Part shown: positions 54,353 through 61,790 of the stretch, piece by piece
Position numbering within the stretch: position 1 is the stretch's first letter
How the letters are laid out: each line of letters starts with the position of its first letter
Assembly: GCF_003008615.1 (NCBI RefSeq)
Contig: NZ_CP027657.1
Location: 4,402,001-4,466,000 of the forward strand
Reading direction: 5' to 3'
Source of the DNA: Pseudomonas mendocina
GTDB lineage: Bacteria > Pseudomonadota > Gammaproteobacteria > Pseudomonadales > Pseudomonadaceae
DNA: 64,000 nucleotides
Translations under genes and position numbers: made by a program
Notes under the pieces: model-generated
Seen by the model: only the letters and a program-made list of their open reading frames with translations
Databases searched by the model: none
Told to the model about the DNA's origin: nothing

Positions 54353-54492
54353 GGGCGCCTCTAAAAACGTAGGCGAGGCAGCCAGCGCAAGGCAAAAACA
54401 GGCGAAAAAGCGGAGTTTACGTGCTGTAAATGAGCATTTTGAGCATGTTTTTAACGCCGCGATGGCAACGCAGGTAGTTTTTAGAGGTGCCC
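54353..54492. mobile_element. Miniature inverted-repeat element (MITE) between hptB and fliK
   Basis: The ends GGGCGCCTCTAAAAAC (54353-54368) and, inverted, GGGCACCTCTAAAAAC (54477-54492) match at 15 of 16 bases. The ~140 bp between them have no coding capacity. TCT flanks both sides if the left end is taken at 54351, a possible 3-bp target duplication. This has the form of a non-autonomous transposable element moved by an IS transposase elsewhere. I recall similar short elements in other pseudomonads, but cannot check here. It ends 12 bases before the fliK sigma-54 site. Confidence 0.75.
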
Positions 54493-54503
54493 TCTGCTCG
54501 ACT

Positions 54504-54519
54504 TGGCCCATCCTTTGCT
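54504..54519 (+). promoter_or_regulatory. Sigma-54 promoter of fliK
   Basis: TGGCCC-ATCCT-TTGCT keeps the GG-N10-GC spacing with one mismatch, 37 bases before the fliK start and directly beside the MITE's right end. Confidence 0.75.
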
Positions 54520-54555
54520 CTGATACCGTCACGACCCAATAGACGGAGAGCGTCC

Positions 54556-55773
54556 ATGTCCGCGTTGCCCGACCTACGCCTGCAGGCCACGCCTGAGGTG
54601 AAGAGCAAAGCGCAGCCACCCGCCAAAGCGCCAGAGCCCAGCAAGAACGGGGCTTCGAGCTTTGCCGAGGTGTATGCCAAAGAGCGCCAGAGCAAACCTG
54701 GCGAGCGCGCCAATGGCTCTGCACAAAGCAATCAGGAGCCGGCAAAGCCCGCTACCGACTCCCCCGGCGCTGCCGCCGAAGAGGCGGATGTTGCCGCCTC
54801 CGGCAATTCCTTGCCGAGCGATGAGCAGGCCCCTGAAGCCATCGATCCGCTGCTGGCCATGGCGCTGGGGGGGATTCAGACGCAGCCTGAGGAGGCGCCG
54901 CCTACCGAGGATGCTCTGGAGGCGCCAGCACTGATCATCAGTGGCCTTGCCAACAACGTGACGGATGAGCCGGAGCCAGTGCTGGAGGACGACTCACTCG
55001 ACCCTATGGCCATGCTCAAGCAGCTGCCGGAAGAGGACAGCAAGGCGCAGGTGGCCCAGGAGAGCGTGAGCAAGAATTCGCGCGCGAACAGCACCGACTT
55101 CGCGGCTGCGATGGCGGCCATGGGCAAGGGTGAGGAGAAGACCAAGGCCAGCGACGAGGTGAGCCTGGAGTTGCCACTCGATGACTTGGCCAAGGACGCG
55201 CTGGAAAGTCTCAAGGACAGCGTGCAACCCACTCGCCCCGACCAGTTCGTCAGCAAGCTCAACGCGTTGACCCAGGCGCTCAATCAGCAGACCACGGCGG
55301 CACCTCGCTTGCCGTTGGTGCCGGGCCAGCCGGTGCCCATGCATCAGGGGGGCTGGAGCGAGGCGGTGGTTGATCGCGTCATGTGGTTGTCCAGCCAGAA
55401 CCTCAAGTCGGCCGAGATCCAGCTTGATCCGGCAGAACTGGGACGCCTTGAGGTACGGGTGAACCTGTCCCAGGATCAGGCTCAGGTGACCTTCGCCAGT
55501 CCCAACGCCGGTGTGCGTGAAGCGCTGGAGGGGCAGATGCATCGGCTGCGCGAGCTGTTCGCTCAGCAGGGGATGAACCTGGCCGACGCCAATGTTTCTG
55601 ATCAGTCGCTCAATCGTGGCTGGCAGGGACAGGGGCAAGGTGAGGGCGGTCGTGGTGGGGCGGGTTCTGCTGACGGGCGCCTGGTTGCCGACGAGGCGTT
55701 GCCAGGTGTACATCAGGAGGTTCGCAGCGAGCACCTGAGCTCGGGACGTGGTCTTGTCGACTACTACGCCTGA
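54556..55773 (+). CDS. fliK: Hook-length control protein FliK
   Basis: The 405-residue protein has a long, low-complexity N-terminal ruler part, rich in Ala, Pro, Glu and Ser (about 1-250). The conserved C-terminal substrate-switch domain (about 270-370) has L-K-S-A-E-I-Q-L-D-P-A-E-L-G-R-L-E-V-R-V and L-R-E-L-F-A-Q-Q-G-M-N-L. FliK measures the hook and flips FlhB from rod/hook to filament substrates. ATG 54556 has CGGAGAG ahead. The N-terminal part is expected to vary between strains. Confidence 0.93.
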   Translation: MSALPDLRLQATPEVKSKAQPPAKAPEPSKNGASSFAEVYAKERQSKPGERANGSAQSNQEPAKPATDSPGAAAEEADVAASGNSLPSDEQAPEAIDPLLAMALGGIQTQPEEAPPTEDALEAPALIISGLANNVTDEPEPVLEDDSLDPMAMLKQLPEEDSKAQVAQESVSKNSRANSTDFAAAMAAMGKGEEKTKASDEVSLELPLDDLAKDALESLKDSVQPTRPDQFVSKLNALTQALNQQTTAAPRLPLVPGQPVPMHQGGWSEAVVDRVMWLSSQNLKSAEIQLDPAELGRLEVRVNLSQDQAQVTFASPNAGVREALEGQMHRLRELFAQQGMNLADANVSDQSLNRGWQGQGQGEGGRGGAGSADGRLVADEALPGVHQEVRSEHLSSGRGLVDYYA

Positions 55774-55883
55774 GGCACTGTGGTGTGGGTGATTGACGTG
55801 CCACCCACTTCGGCTGCCTGGTGAGGACTGAGGCGCACAGAAAGCGCTCGATCTCCGCTGGTCGGCGTTACTCCGCTAGACTT

Positions 55884-55928
55884 GCATTCGCCCGGGTGGT
55901 CGATAGGCCGCCTGGGCGAATGCATTTT
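55884..55928 (+). terminator. Terminator after fliK
   Basis: A 13-bp stem with one G-T pair (GCATTCGCCCGGG / CCTGGGCGAATGC) is followed by ATTTT. It lies within the 286-bp fliK-fliL gap, which otherwise holds only the fliL promoter. Confidence 0.8.
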
Positions 55929-55994
55929 GGGTGACAGCAAGGGCGCGGCCCTGTTAAATCCGCAGCCCAGAGTTAGACAAGCCTGCTCATATGC

Positions 55995-56010
55995 TGGCAT
56001 AACACTTGCT
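55995..56010 (+). promoter_or_regulatory. Sigma-54 promoter of fliLMNOPQR-flhB
   Basis: TGGCAT-AACAC-TTGCT fits the consensus with one mismatch and correct GG/GC spacing, 50 bases before fliL. Confidence 0.83.
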
Positions 56011-56059
56011 CTTAACCCTTTGAAAGCGGAAAGAACGTAGGCAGTGACGGATTATTGGC

Positions 56060-56578
56060 ATGGCTAAGAAAGAAGCAGCACCGGCCGCCGACGGGCAGCC
56101 GGCCGGCAAGAGCAAACTCAAGCTCATCATCCTCATCGTCGTGGGCTTGCTCCTGGCTATAGGTCTGTCCATTGGCGGTACCTGGTTCATTCTCAGCAAG
56201 GGTGACAAGAGCGAGGAGGCCAAGCCGGCAGAAGCGGCCAGCACGACACCAGTGCGGCAGCCCGCGATCTACCAGGATCTGCAGCCGGCCTTCGTGGTCA
56301 ATTTCAATTACCAGAACCGTACCCGCTACCTGCAGGTGAGCATGGCGCTGATGAGTCGCGATGCCGCCGGCATGGAGAAACTCAAGGTTCACATGCCGGT
56401 GCTGCGTAACCGTCTGGTGATGTTGCTGTCCGGCCAGGATTTCGCAGCCCTGCAGACACCTTTGGGCAAGGAGATGCTCCTGCAGCAGGCATTGGCCAGC
56501 GTGCAGGAACTGGCTCAGACGGAAACCGGCAGCACCGTGGTCGAGCAGGTGCTCTTCACCAACTTCGTTTTGCAGTAG
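56060..56578 (+). CDS. fliL: Flagellar basal-body-associated protein FliL
   Basis: The 172-residue protein has a short cytoplasmic start, one membrane helix (about 20-42: L-I-I-L-I-V-V-G-L-L-L-A-I-G-L) and a periplasmic FliL domain (about 65-172: Y-Q-D-L-Q-P-A-F-V-V-N-F; R-Y-L-Q-V-S-M-A-L-M). FliL rings the stator units and aids torque. First gene of the fliL-flhB operon. Confidence 0.95.
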   Translation: MAKKEAAPAADGQPAGKSKLKLIILIVVGLLLAIGLSIGGTWFILSKGDKSEEAKPAEAASTTPVRQPAIYQDLQPAFVVNFNYQNRTRYLQVSMALMSRDAAGMEKLKVHMPVLRNRLVMLLSGQDFAALQTPLGKEMLLQQALASVQELAQTETGSTVVEQVLFTNFVLQ

Positions 56579-56591
56579 CCGGGAGCTGAAC

Positions 56592-57563
56592 ATGGCCGTG
56601 CAGGATCTGCTTTCCCAGGACGAGATCGATGCGCTGTTGCATGGCGTCGATGACGGCCTGGTTGAGACCGAAGACGCCGCGGAACCCGGTAGCGTCAAGC
56701 AATATGACCTGACCAGCCAGGATCGTATCGTCCGTGGGCGCATGCCGACCCTGGAGATGATCAACGAGCGTTTTGCCCGTTACACCCGCATCAGCATGTT
56801 CAACCTGCTGCGCCGGTCGGCTGACGTGGCGGTCGGCGGCGTGCAGGTCATGAAGTTCGGCGAGTACGTTCACTCGCTCTACGTACCGACCAGTCTCAAC
56901 CTGGTGAAGATGAAGCCGCTGCGTGGCACCGGCCTGTTCATCCTCGACGCCAAGCTGGTGTTCAAGCTGGTGGACAACTTCTTCGGCGGCGATGGGCGCC
57001 ATGCCAAGATCGAAGGCCGCGAATTCACTCCGACCGAACTGCGCGTGGTGCGCATGGTGCTCGACCAGGCCTTCGTCGACCTGCGCGAAGCCTGGCATGC
57101 GGTGATGGACATCAACTTCGAGTACGTCAACTCCGAGGTCAACCCGGCGCTGGCCAATATCGTCAGCCCCAGCGAAGTGGTGGTGGTGTCCACCTTCCAC
57201 ATCGAATTGGATGGTGGCGGTGGTGACCTGCACATCACCATGCCCTACTCGATGATCGAGCCGATCCGCGAGATGCTCGATGCCGGTTTCCAGTCCGACG
57301 TCGACGATCAGGACGAGCGTTGGATCAAGGCGCTGCGTGAGGACATCCTCGACGTCAGCGTACCGCTGGGCGCCACCGTGGCGCGTCGGCAGTTGAAGCT
57401 ACGTGACATCCTGCACATGCAGCCGGGCGACGTGATTCCGGTCGAGTTGCCGGAGAACGTGGTCATGCGCGCCAATGGCGTACCGACTTTCAAGGTCAAG
57501 CTGGGCGCCCATAAGGGCAATCTGGCCCTGCAAGTGCTCGAACCGATCGAACGCCAGCGCTGA
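56592..57563 (+). CDS. fliM: Motor switch protein FliM
   Basis: The 323-residue protein has an N-terminal CheY-binding segment (L-L-S-Q-D-E-I-D-A-L-L), a CheC-like middle domain and a C-terminal SpoA domain (V-P-L-G-A-T-V-A-R-R-Q-L-K-L-R-D-I-L). It forms the C ring with FliG and FliN and sets rotation direction. It follows fliL by 13 bp with GGAG. Confidence 0.97.
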   Translation: MAVQDLLSQDEIDALLHGVDDGLVETEDAAEPGSVKQYDLTSQDRIVRGRMPTLEMINERFARYTRISMFNLLRRSADVAVGGVQVMKFGEYVHSLYVPTSLNLVKMKPLRGTGLFILDAKLVFKLVDNFFGGDGRHAKIEGREFTPTELRVVRMVLDQAFVDLREAWHAVMDINFEYVNSEVNPALANIVSPSEVVVVSTFHIELDGGGGDLHITMPYSMIEPIREMLDAGFQSDVDDQDERWIKALREDILDVSVPLGATVARRQLKLRDILHMQPGDVIPVELPENVVMRANGVPTFKVKLGAHKGNLALQVLEPIERQR

Positions 57564-57634
57564 GGCGCTGGTAACTCCAAGAGGGCCATTGGGCCCGATG
57601 CGAACGAATAGCTGAAGCCAGGCGAGGAAAGACG

Positions 57635-58111
57635 ATGGCAGATGAAGAAAACACCTCCCCCGAGGAGCAGGCACTGGCCGATGAGTGGGCAGCTGCGCTG
57701 GCCGAGGCGGGCGATGCCGACCAGGACGATATCGATGCCATGCTGGCCGGGCAGAGCGCTGCTCAGCCTGCAGCACCTGCGGCGCCGCGAGCGCCGATGG
57801 AAGAGTTCGGCAGCGCACCGCCTGCCATGAGCCTACCCGTGAATCTGGAAGGGCCCAATCTGGATGTGATTCTGGACATTCCGGTATCCATTTCCATGGA
57901 AGTGGGCAACACCGATATCACCATCCGCAACCTGTTGCAGCTCAATCAGGGCTCGGTGATCGAACTGGATCGCCTGGCTGGTGAGCCACTCGATGTGCTG
58001 GTCAATGGCACGCTGATCGCCCATGGTGAAGTGGTGGTGGTCAACGAGAAGTTCGGCATCCGTCTCACCGACGTGATCAGCCCCAGCGAACGTATCAAGA
58101 AGCTGCGCTGA
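57635..58111 (+). CDS. fliN: Motor switch protein FliN
   Basis: The 158-residue protein has an acidic, Ala-rich N-terminal part (about 1-70) and a C-terminal SpoA domain (about 80-156: D-V-I-L-D-I-P-V-S-I-S-M-E-V-G, L-N-Q-G-S-V-I-E-L-D-R, G-E-V-V-V-V-N-E-K-F-G-I-R-L-T-D). It forms the lower C ring and docks export cargo through FliH. GAGGAAAG precedes the ATG. The N-terminal part is as in pseudomonads, longer than in E. coli. Confidence 0.96.
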   Translation: MADEENTSPEEQALADEWAAALAEAGDADQDDIDAMLAGQSAAQPAAPAAPRAPMEEFGSAPPAMSLPVNLEGPNLDVILDIPVSISMEVGNTDITIRNLLQLNQGSVIELDRLAGEPLDVLVNGTLIAHGEVVVVNEKFGIRLTDVISPSERIKKLR

Positions 58112-58113
58112 TC

Positions 58114-58545
58114 ATGGCTCGACTTCTCGCATTGCTGCTGGCGCTGCCTGGTGCCGTACTGGCCGCCGAACCTGTCGGCAAGGCAGCCACGCCGATGGCG
58201 GGCAGCGACATCGCCGGCCAGCTCGGTCAACTGCTGCTTGGCCTGTTGCTGGTAATCGGCCTGATCTTCCTGTTGGCCTGGCTGCTGCGTCGTGTTCAGC
58301 AACTGAACCCGCGGGGCGGGCAGGTGATCAAGCTGCTCTCGACCCAGGCGCTCGGCCCGCGTGATCGCCTGGTGCTGGTGCAGGTGGGCAACGAGCAAAT
58401 TCTGCTGGGCCTGTCCGCCGGACGCATCACGCCGCTGCACGTGCTCAAGGAGCCGGTGCACCTGGCTGATGCCGAACCGGCCACGCCGGAGTTCGCCCAG
58501 CGCCTGATGGAGCTGCTGGGCAAGGATCAGAAGGACAAATCCTGA
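58114..58545 (+). CDS. fliO: Flagellar export assembly protein FliO
   Basis: The 143-residue protein has a signal-like hydrophobic start, a membrane helix (about 40-65: [21 protein letters not shown]) and a cytoplasmic tail with [13 protein letters not shown]. FliO helps FliP fold into the export gate. It lies 2 bp after fliN and overlaps fliP by one base. Confidence 0.92.
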   Translation: MARLLALLLALPGAVLAAEPVGKAATPMAGSDIAGQLGQLLLGLLLVIGLIFLLAWLLRRVQQLNPRGGQVIKLLSTQALGPRDRLVLVQVGNEQILLGLSAGRITPLHVLKEPVHLADAEPATPEFAQRLMELLGKDQKDKS

Positions 58546-59330
58546 TGCTGCGTTTGTTGCTGGTGGTGCTGCTCAGCCTGGCCGCTTCACTGGCTTTTGC
58601 CGAAGATCCACCGACAGGCAGTTCGCTGATCCAGCAGGGCAATAGCCCGTTGTCGATACCAGCCATCACTTTGTCGACGGACGCAGAAGGCCAGCAGGAA
58701 TATTCGGTCAGCCTGCAGATTCTGCTGATCATGACCGCGCTGAGCTTCATTCCGGCGTTCGTCATGCTGATGACCAGCTTTACCCGGATCATCATCGTCT
58801 TTTCCATCCTGCGTCAGGCTCTGGGCCTGCAGCAGACGCCGTCGAACCAGATTCTGGTCGGCCTTGCCCTGTTCCTGACCATGTTCATCATGGCGCCGAT
58901 CTTCGATCGGATTAATACCAGTGCGCTGCAGCCGTACCTCAACGAGGAGATCGTCGCGCAGGAGGCCTTGAAGCGGGCCGAGGTGCCCATTCGCGACTTC
59001 ATGCTGGCGCAGACCCGTGAGAGCGATCTGGCGCTGTTCGTGCGCCTGTCCAAGCGCACTGACCTGGCGGGTGTCGAAGACGTACCCTTGACCATCCTGG
59101 TGCCGGCCTTCGTCACCTCGGAGCTGAAGACGGCGTTCCAGATCGGCTTCATGATCTTCATCCCGTTTCTGATCATCGACATGGTGGTCGCCAGTATCCT
59201 CATGGCGATGGGCATGATGATGCTCTCGCCCCTGATCATTTCCTTGCCGTTCAAGATCATGCTGTTTGTATTGGTCGACGGCTGGGCGCTGATCATGGGC
59301 ACCCTGGCCGCCAGTTTCGGCACGATATAG
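58545..59330 (+). CDS. fliP: Flagellar export gate protein FliP
   Basis: The 261-residue protein has a cleavable signal peptide (to about residue 20) and four membrane segments. Motifs include [22 protein letters not shown] and [14 protein letters not shown], with G-M-M-M-L-S-P near the end. Five FliP with FliQ and FliR form the channel. Length is normal. Confidence 0.97.
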   Translation: MLRLLLVVLLSLAASLAFAEDPPTGSSLIQQGNSPLSIPAITLSTDAEGQQEYSVSLQILLIMTALSFIPAFVMLMTSFTRIIIVFSILRQALGLQQTPSNQILVGLALFLTMFIMAPIFDRINTSALQPYLNEEIVAQEALKRAEVPIRDFMLAQTRESDLALFVRLSKRTDLAGVEDVPLTILVPAFVTSELKTAFQIGFMIFIPFLIIDMVVASILMAMGMMMLSPLIISLPFKIMLFVLVDGWALIMGTLAASFGTI

Positions 59331-59341
59331 CGAGGCTCACG

Positions 59342-59611
59342 ATGACTCCCGAGGTGGCAGTTGACCTGTTTCGCGAAGCGCTCTGGCTGATCGTACTGAT
59401 CGTCGGCCTGGCGGTGGTGCCGAGCCTGCTAGTGGGCCTGGTGGTCGCCATGTTCCAGGCCGCCACGCAGATCAACGAACAGACCCTGAGCTTCCTGCCG
59501 CGCCTGATGGTGATGCTGATCACCCTGATCTGGGCCGGCCCCTGGCTGGTGAGTCAGCTGATGGAGTACACCCAGACGCTGATTCAGAACATTCCGTACC
59601 TCATAGGTTGA
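59342..59611 (+). CDS. fliQ: Flagellar export gate protein FliQ
   Basis: The 89-residue protein has two membrane helices and the family pattern A-V-D-L-F-R-E-A-L-W, V-V-A-M-F-Q-A-A-T-Q-I-N-E-Q-T-L-S-F-L-P. It packs around FliP/FliR in the gate. It lies 11 bp after fliP. Confidence 0.96.
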   Translation: MTPEVAVDLFREALWLIVLIVGLAVVPSLLVGLVVAMFQAATQINEQTLSFLPRLMVMLITLIWAGPWLVSQLMEYTQTLIQNIPYLIG

Positions 59612-59624
59612 GGGGCAGGGCGCG

Positions 59625-60401
59625 ATGCTGGAATTGAGCAACGAGCAGATCAGTGGCTGGGTCGGCCAGTTTCTGCTGCCGTTGTTCCGTATCGCCGCGA
59701 TGTTGATGGTGATGCCGATCATCGGCACCCAACTGGTGCCGACCCGTGTGCGGCTGTACCTGGCTCTGGCCATCAGCGTCGTGCTGGTGCCCACCCTGCC
59801 GCCCATGTCGCAAGTGGATGCGCTGAGCCTGCGTAGCCTGTTGCTGATCCTCGAGCAGGTGCTGATTGGCGCCATGTTCGGTTTCATTCTGCAGCTGTTT
59901 TTCCACCTGTTCGCCGTGGCTGGACAAATCATTGCGATGCAGATGGGCCTGGGTTTCGCTTCCATGGTCGACCCAACCAACGGTGTCTCCGTTCCAGTGC
60001 TTGGCCAGTTCATGCTGATGCTGGTGACCTTGCTGTTTCTGGCCATCAATGGCCACTTGGTGGCGCTGGAGATTCTCGCTGAGAGCTTCGTCGCTTTGCC
60101 CTCCGGGCAGGGCCTGATGGTCAACCACTACTGGGAGCTGGCAGGCAAGCTGAGTTGGGTGATCGGCGCAGGGCTGTTGTTGACCCTGCCAATGGTCACT
60201 GCGCTGTTGGTGATCAACCTGGCCTTCGGTGTGATGACCCGCGCTGCGCCGCAGCTGAACATCTTTTCCATCGGCTTCCCCCTGACCCTGGCCCTGGGCC
60301 TGGTGATCTTCTGGGTGGGGCTTTCCGACTTCGGCAACCTGTTCCAGGGGTTGGCCAGTGAAGCCTTGCAGCAACTGGGCGAATTCGCCCGGACGAGGTA
60401 G
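59625..60401 (+). CDS. fliR: Flagellar export gate protein FliR
   Basis: The 258-residue protein has six or so hydrophobic segments. Family motifs are Q-M-G-L-G-F-A-S-M-V-D-P and N-L-A-F-G-V-M-T-R-A-A-P-Q-L-N-I-F-S-I-G-F-P. It closes the FliP5-FliR complex with FliQ. It lies 13 bp after fliQ and 2 bp before flhB. Confidence 0.96.
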   Translation: MLELSNEQISGWVGQFLLPLFRIAAMLMVMPIIGTQLVPTRVRLYLALAISVVLVPTLPPMSQVDALSLRSLLLILEQVLIGAMFGFILQLFFHLFAVAGQIIAMQMGLGFASMVDPTNGVSVPVLGQFMLMLVTLLFLAINGHLVALEILAESFVALPSGQGLMVNHYWELAGKLSWVIGAGLLLTLPMVTALLVINLAFGVMTRAAPQLNIFSIGFPLTLALGLVIFWVGLSDFGNLFQGLASEALQQLGEFARTR

Positions 60402-60403
60402 CT

Positions 60404-61540
60404 ATGGCCGAGAGCGAAAGCGGCGCCGACAAGAGCGAGGAACCCACTGGTAAGCGGCTCGAAGAGTCGCGGAAAAAAGGCCAGATCGCTCGCTCCAAGG
60501 AGCTCAATACCCTGGCGGTGACCCTGACCGGCACCATCGCGCTGATGATCTTCGGCGCGCAGATGGGGGACGCCATGCTCGATCTGATGCGCGGCAACTT
60601 CAGCCTGTCACGTGACGTGCTGATGAACGAAGGCAGCATGGCGCTGTACCTGCTTGCGTCCGGCAAGCATGCCTTGCAGGCCATGTTGCCGTTCCTCATC
60701 GCCCTGTTGATCGCCTCCATCGCCGGCCCCATCGTCTTGGGCGGCTGGTTGTTCTCGGTCGAGGCGTTGCAGCCCAAGGGCAGTCGCATGAATCCGCTGG
60801 CCGGACTCAAGCGGATGTTCTCGGTGCAGGCGCTGGTGGAACTGCTCAAGGCCCTGGCCAAGTTTCTGGTGATCCTCGCCGTGGCCTTGCTGGTGCTATC
60901 GATGGATCAGGACGATCTGCTCTCCATCGCCAATGAGCCGGTGGAGCCCGCCATCCTGCATAGCTTGCAGGTGGTGGGCTGGAGCGCGCTGTGGCTGTCG
61001 TGCGGGCTGATCCTGATCGCGGCGGTGGACGTGCCGTTCCAGCTGTGGAGCCACAAGAACAAGCTCAAGATGACCAAGCAGGAAGTGCGTGACGAGTACA
61101 AGGACACCGAGGGCAAACCGGAGGTCAAAGGGCGTATTCGTCAGCTGCAACGTGAGATGGCCGAGCGCCGCATGATGCAGGCCGTGCCCCAGGCTGATGT
61201 GGTCATCACCAACCCGACCCACTTTGCCGTGGCGCTCAAGTATGACCCGGACAATGGCGGCGCGCCGGTGCTGTTGGCCAAGGGTGGCGATTTCCTGGCG
61301 CTGAAGATTCGCGAGATCGCTCAGGAGCACCAGGTCATGGTGCTGGAGTCGCCGGCTCTGGCTCGGGCGGTGTACTACTCCACGGAACTCGAACAGGAGA
61401 TTCCTGCCGGTCTGTATCTCGCCGTGGCGCAAGTGCTGGCCTACGTCTACCAGTTGCGCCAGTACCGCGCCGGCAAGGGCAAGCGGCCAGCGCCACTGCC
61501 CGATCTGCCGATTCCGCCGGATTTGCGTCGCGATTCGTAG
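60404..61540 (+). CDS. flhB: Export substrate-specificity switch protein FlhB
   Basis: The 378-residue protein has four membrane segments (about 30-210). The cytoplasmic domain carries the autocleavage site N270-P-T-H. The start is A-E-S-E-S-G-A-D-K-S-E-E-P-T-G-K-R-L-E-E-S-R. Cleavage between N and P allows FliK to switch the gate to filament substrates. It ends the fliL operon; a 250-bp gap precedes flhA. Confidence 0.97.
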   Translation: MAESESGADKSEEPTGKRLEESRKKGQIARSKELNTLAVTLTGTIALMIFGAQMGDAMLDLMRGNFSLSRDVLMNEGSMALYLLASGKHALQAMLPFLIALLIASIAGPIVLGGWLFSVEALQPKGSRMNPLAGLKRMFSVQALVELLKALAKFLVILAVALLVLSMDQDDLLSIANEPVEPAILHSLQVVGWSALWLSCGLILIAAVDVPFQLWSHKNKLKMTKQEVRDEYKDTEGKPEVKGRIRQLQREMAERRMMQAVPQADVVITNPTHFAVALKYDPDNGGAPVLLAKGGDFLALKIREIAQEHQVMVLESPALARAVYYSTELEQEIPAGLYLAVAQVLAYVYQLRQYRAGKGKRPAPLPDLPIPPDLRRDS

Positions 61541-61680
61541 GGCGGATCGGGCCGCTGGCCGCTCGTAGGGCTGACTCAGGAGCGCCAGCGAACAGTCCGC
61601 CGTGTTTGGGCGCGGCACAAATCCAGCGGCGTACTGCTTCGCGGACGGATCGCCGCCCGGTACGCCCTGCGGAGCTCATA
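61536..61680. repeat. Degenerate REP-like palindromes between flhB and flhA
   Basis: The gap holds GTAGGGCGGA and GTAGGGCTGA starts. It also has an inverted pair GGCGTAC / GTACGCC around a C-T-T-C-G-C-G-rich centre, typical of decayed pseudomonad REP units. It may help end fliL-operon transcription. The remainder of the gap holds the flhA promoter. Confidence 0.45.
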
Positions 61681-61717
61681 ATCAGCGTGGCGCTGTTTTC
61701 GTTTGCGCCGGCGTTTC

Positions 61718-61733
61718 TGGAACGCTTCTTGCC
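61718..61733 (+). promoter_or_regulatory. Sigma-54 promoter of flhA(F)
   Basis: TGGAAC-GCTTC-TTGCC keeps the GG-N10-GC spacing with two mismatches, 58 bases before flhA. Confidence 0.7.
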
Positions 61734-61790
61734 ATTACCCCTGTAAGGCGCAGCTCTGCGTCAAAAGATTGAATTGGCTGGGGTAGTCAC

